Shown here in pieces: positions 33,319 through 33,458 of a DNA stretch of 33,458 nt. The DNA lies in contig CAAGMI010000260.1 of the NCBI GenBank assembly GCA_900771005.1, forward strand, positions 1 to 33,458, read 5' to 3'. The notes beneath the pieces were generated by a model. That model did no database searches. It saw nothing but the letters and a program-made list of their open reading frames with translations, and had not been told where the DNA came from. The position numbers and the translations under genes are program-made. Position 1 is the first letter of the stretch, and every line of letters starts with the position of its first letter. Origin of the DNA: Rikenellaceae bacterium. GTDB taxonomy: Bacteria > Bacteroidota > Bacteroidia > Bacteroidales > UBA932.

Positions 33319-33407
33319 GGCCACCAGGGCTGCGGCCAGACTCGGCAGAGGGACTTCCCCTCGCTCCGCTCGGAAATGCCTCGCTTGTGCCGCAGCGCCT
33401 GGTGGCC
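33319..33407. repeat. Long imperfect inverted repeat (18-bp stem, 52-nt interior)
   Basis: GGCCACCAGG (33319-33328) pairs with CCTGGTGGCC (33398-33407), and GCTGCGGC (33329-33336) with GCCGCAGC (33389-33396), with a single bulged G at 33397. The GC-rich interior has a further short dyad (GAGGG/CCCTC around 33348-33361). GC content contrasts with the AT-rich surroundings. It may be a dispersed structured repeat or part of a mobile element that continues beyond the window; no ORF is convincing here. Confidence 0.7.
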
Positions 33408-33410
33408 TTT

Positions 33411-33429
33411 CAAGTTATGCGATAACTTG
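33411..33429. repeat. Perfect 8-bp hairpin at right edge
   Basis: CAAGTTAT (33411-33418), loop GCG, ATAACTTG (33422-33429), followed by TTTC. Immediately after the long inverted repeat; a weak terminator for fic or a second unit of the same repeat element. Confidence 0.6.
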
Positions 33430-33458
33430 TTTCAGTATCCCTTCGTTACCGTGTCGGC

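Noticed and set aside
1..33458. tRNA, rRNA, or known riboswitch genes
   Set aside because: No cloverleaf with a TTCGANTC-type T-arm, no rRNA-like stretch, and the purine operon promoter leaves no leader for a riboswitch. This is by eye; tRNAscan-SE and Infernal would be decisive.

Overview
The window looks like a chromosomal segment from an uncultured member of the Bacteroidales (phylum Bacteroidota), probably gut-associated. Evidence: many genes are preceded by the Bacteroidota-type -7 element TAnnTTTG, several with a TTTG or TTG about 18-21 nt further upstream. Strong Shine-Dalgarno sites are not evident. Exported proteins have signal peptides ending just before Gln or lipobox Cys residues. 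Gene families such as the FISUMP-type surface proteins, the divergent EF-G paralog and the CxxC-less Mrp fit the same group. I cannot place it below order level.

Layout. (1) 1-890: the 3' end of a FISUMP-type surface protein on +, then a remnant of an N-acetylmuramoyl-L-alanine amidase on - that begins at the galactokinase stop codon. (2) 884-4671: galactokinase and an endonuclease/exonuclease/phosphatase-fold protein on -, the GTPase YchF on +, and a CpXC zinc protein on - . (3) 4673-7432: a large exported HExxH metalloprotease / beta-propeller / barrel-like protein, one base upstream of the CpXC gene. (4) 7489-12937 on +: thioredoxin-like lipoprotein, aldose 1-epimerase, thymidylate synthase, dihydrofolate reductase, an NSS Na+-symporter and an exported alpha/beta hydrolase, tightly packed and possibly one operon. 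(5) 12939-18449 on -: XRE regulator, RNase HII, Mrp, RsmA and MutS, a nucleic-acid maintenance and ribosome-maturation cluster. (6) 18588-24637 on +: a 65-aa unknown protein, an EF-G paralog, AspRS, a clear terminator, then an exported M28 peptidase and Bcp peroxiredoxin. (7) 24651-29205: a PfkB-family kinase (-), an exported nucleosidase-like lipoprotein (+), and an AzgA-type purine permease plus adenine deaminase (-). The last three suggest an adenine-scavenging locus. (8) 29206-33458: a more AT-rich accessory region with two lipoproteins (one FISUMP-type), several hairpins, a Fic protein with a winged-helix tail flanked by a ~40-bp direct repeat, and a long inverted repeat at the right edge.

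Most of the window is housekeeping. The parts that deserve attention are the EF-G paralog that has lost its catalytic His and switch-I Thr, the repeat-bounded Fic gene, the purine locus with a 108-bp tail-to-tail overlap, and a recurring pattern of promoters so close to ATG that several transcripts should be leaderless or nearly so. No tRNA, rRNA, CRISPR array, intact transposase or phage gene was seen.
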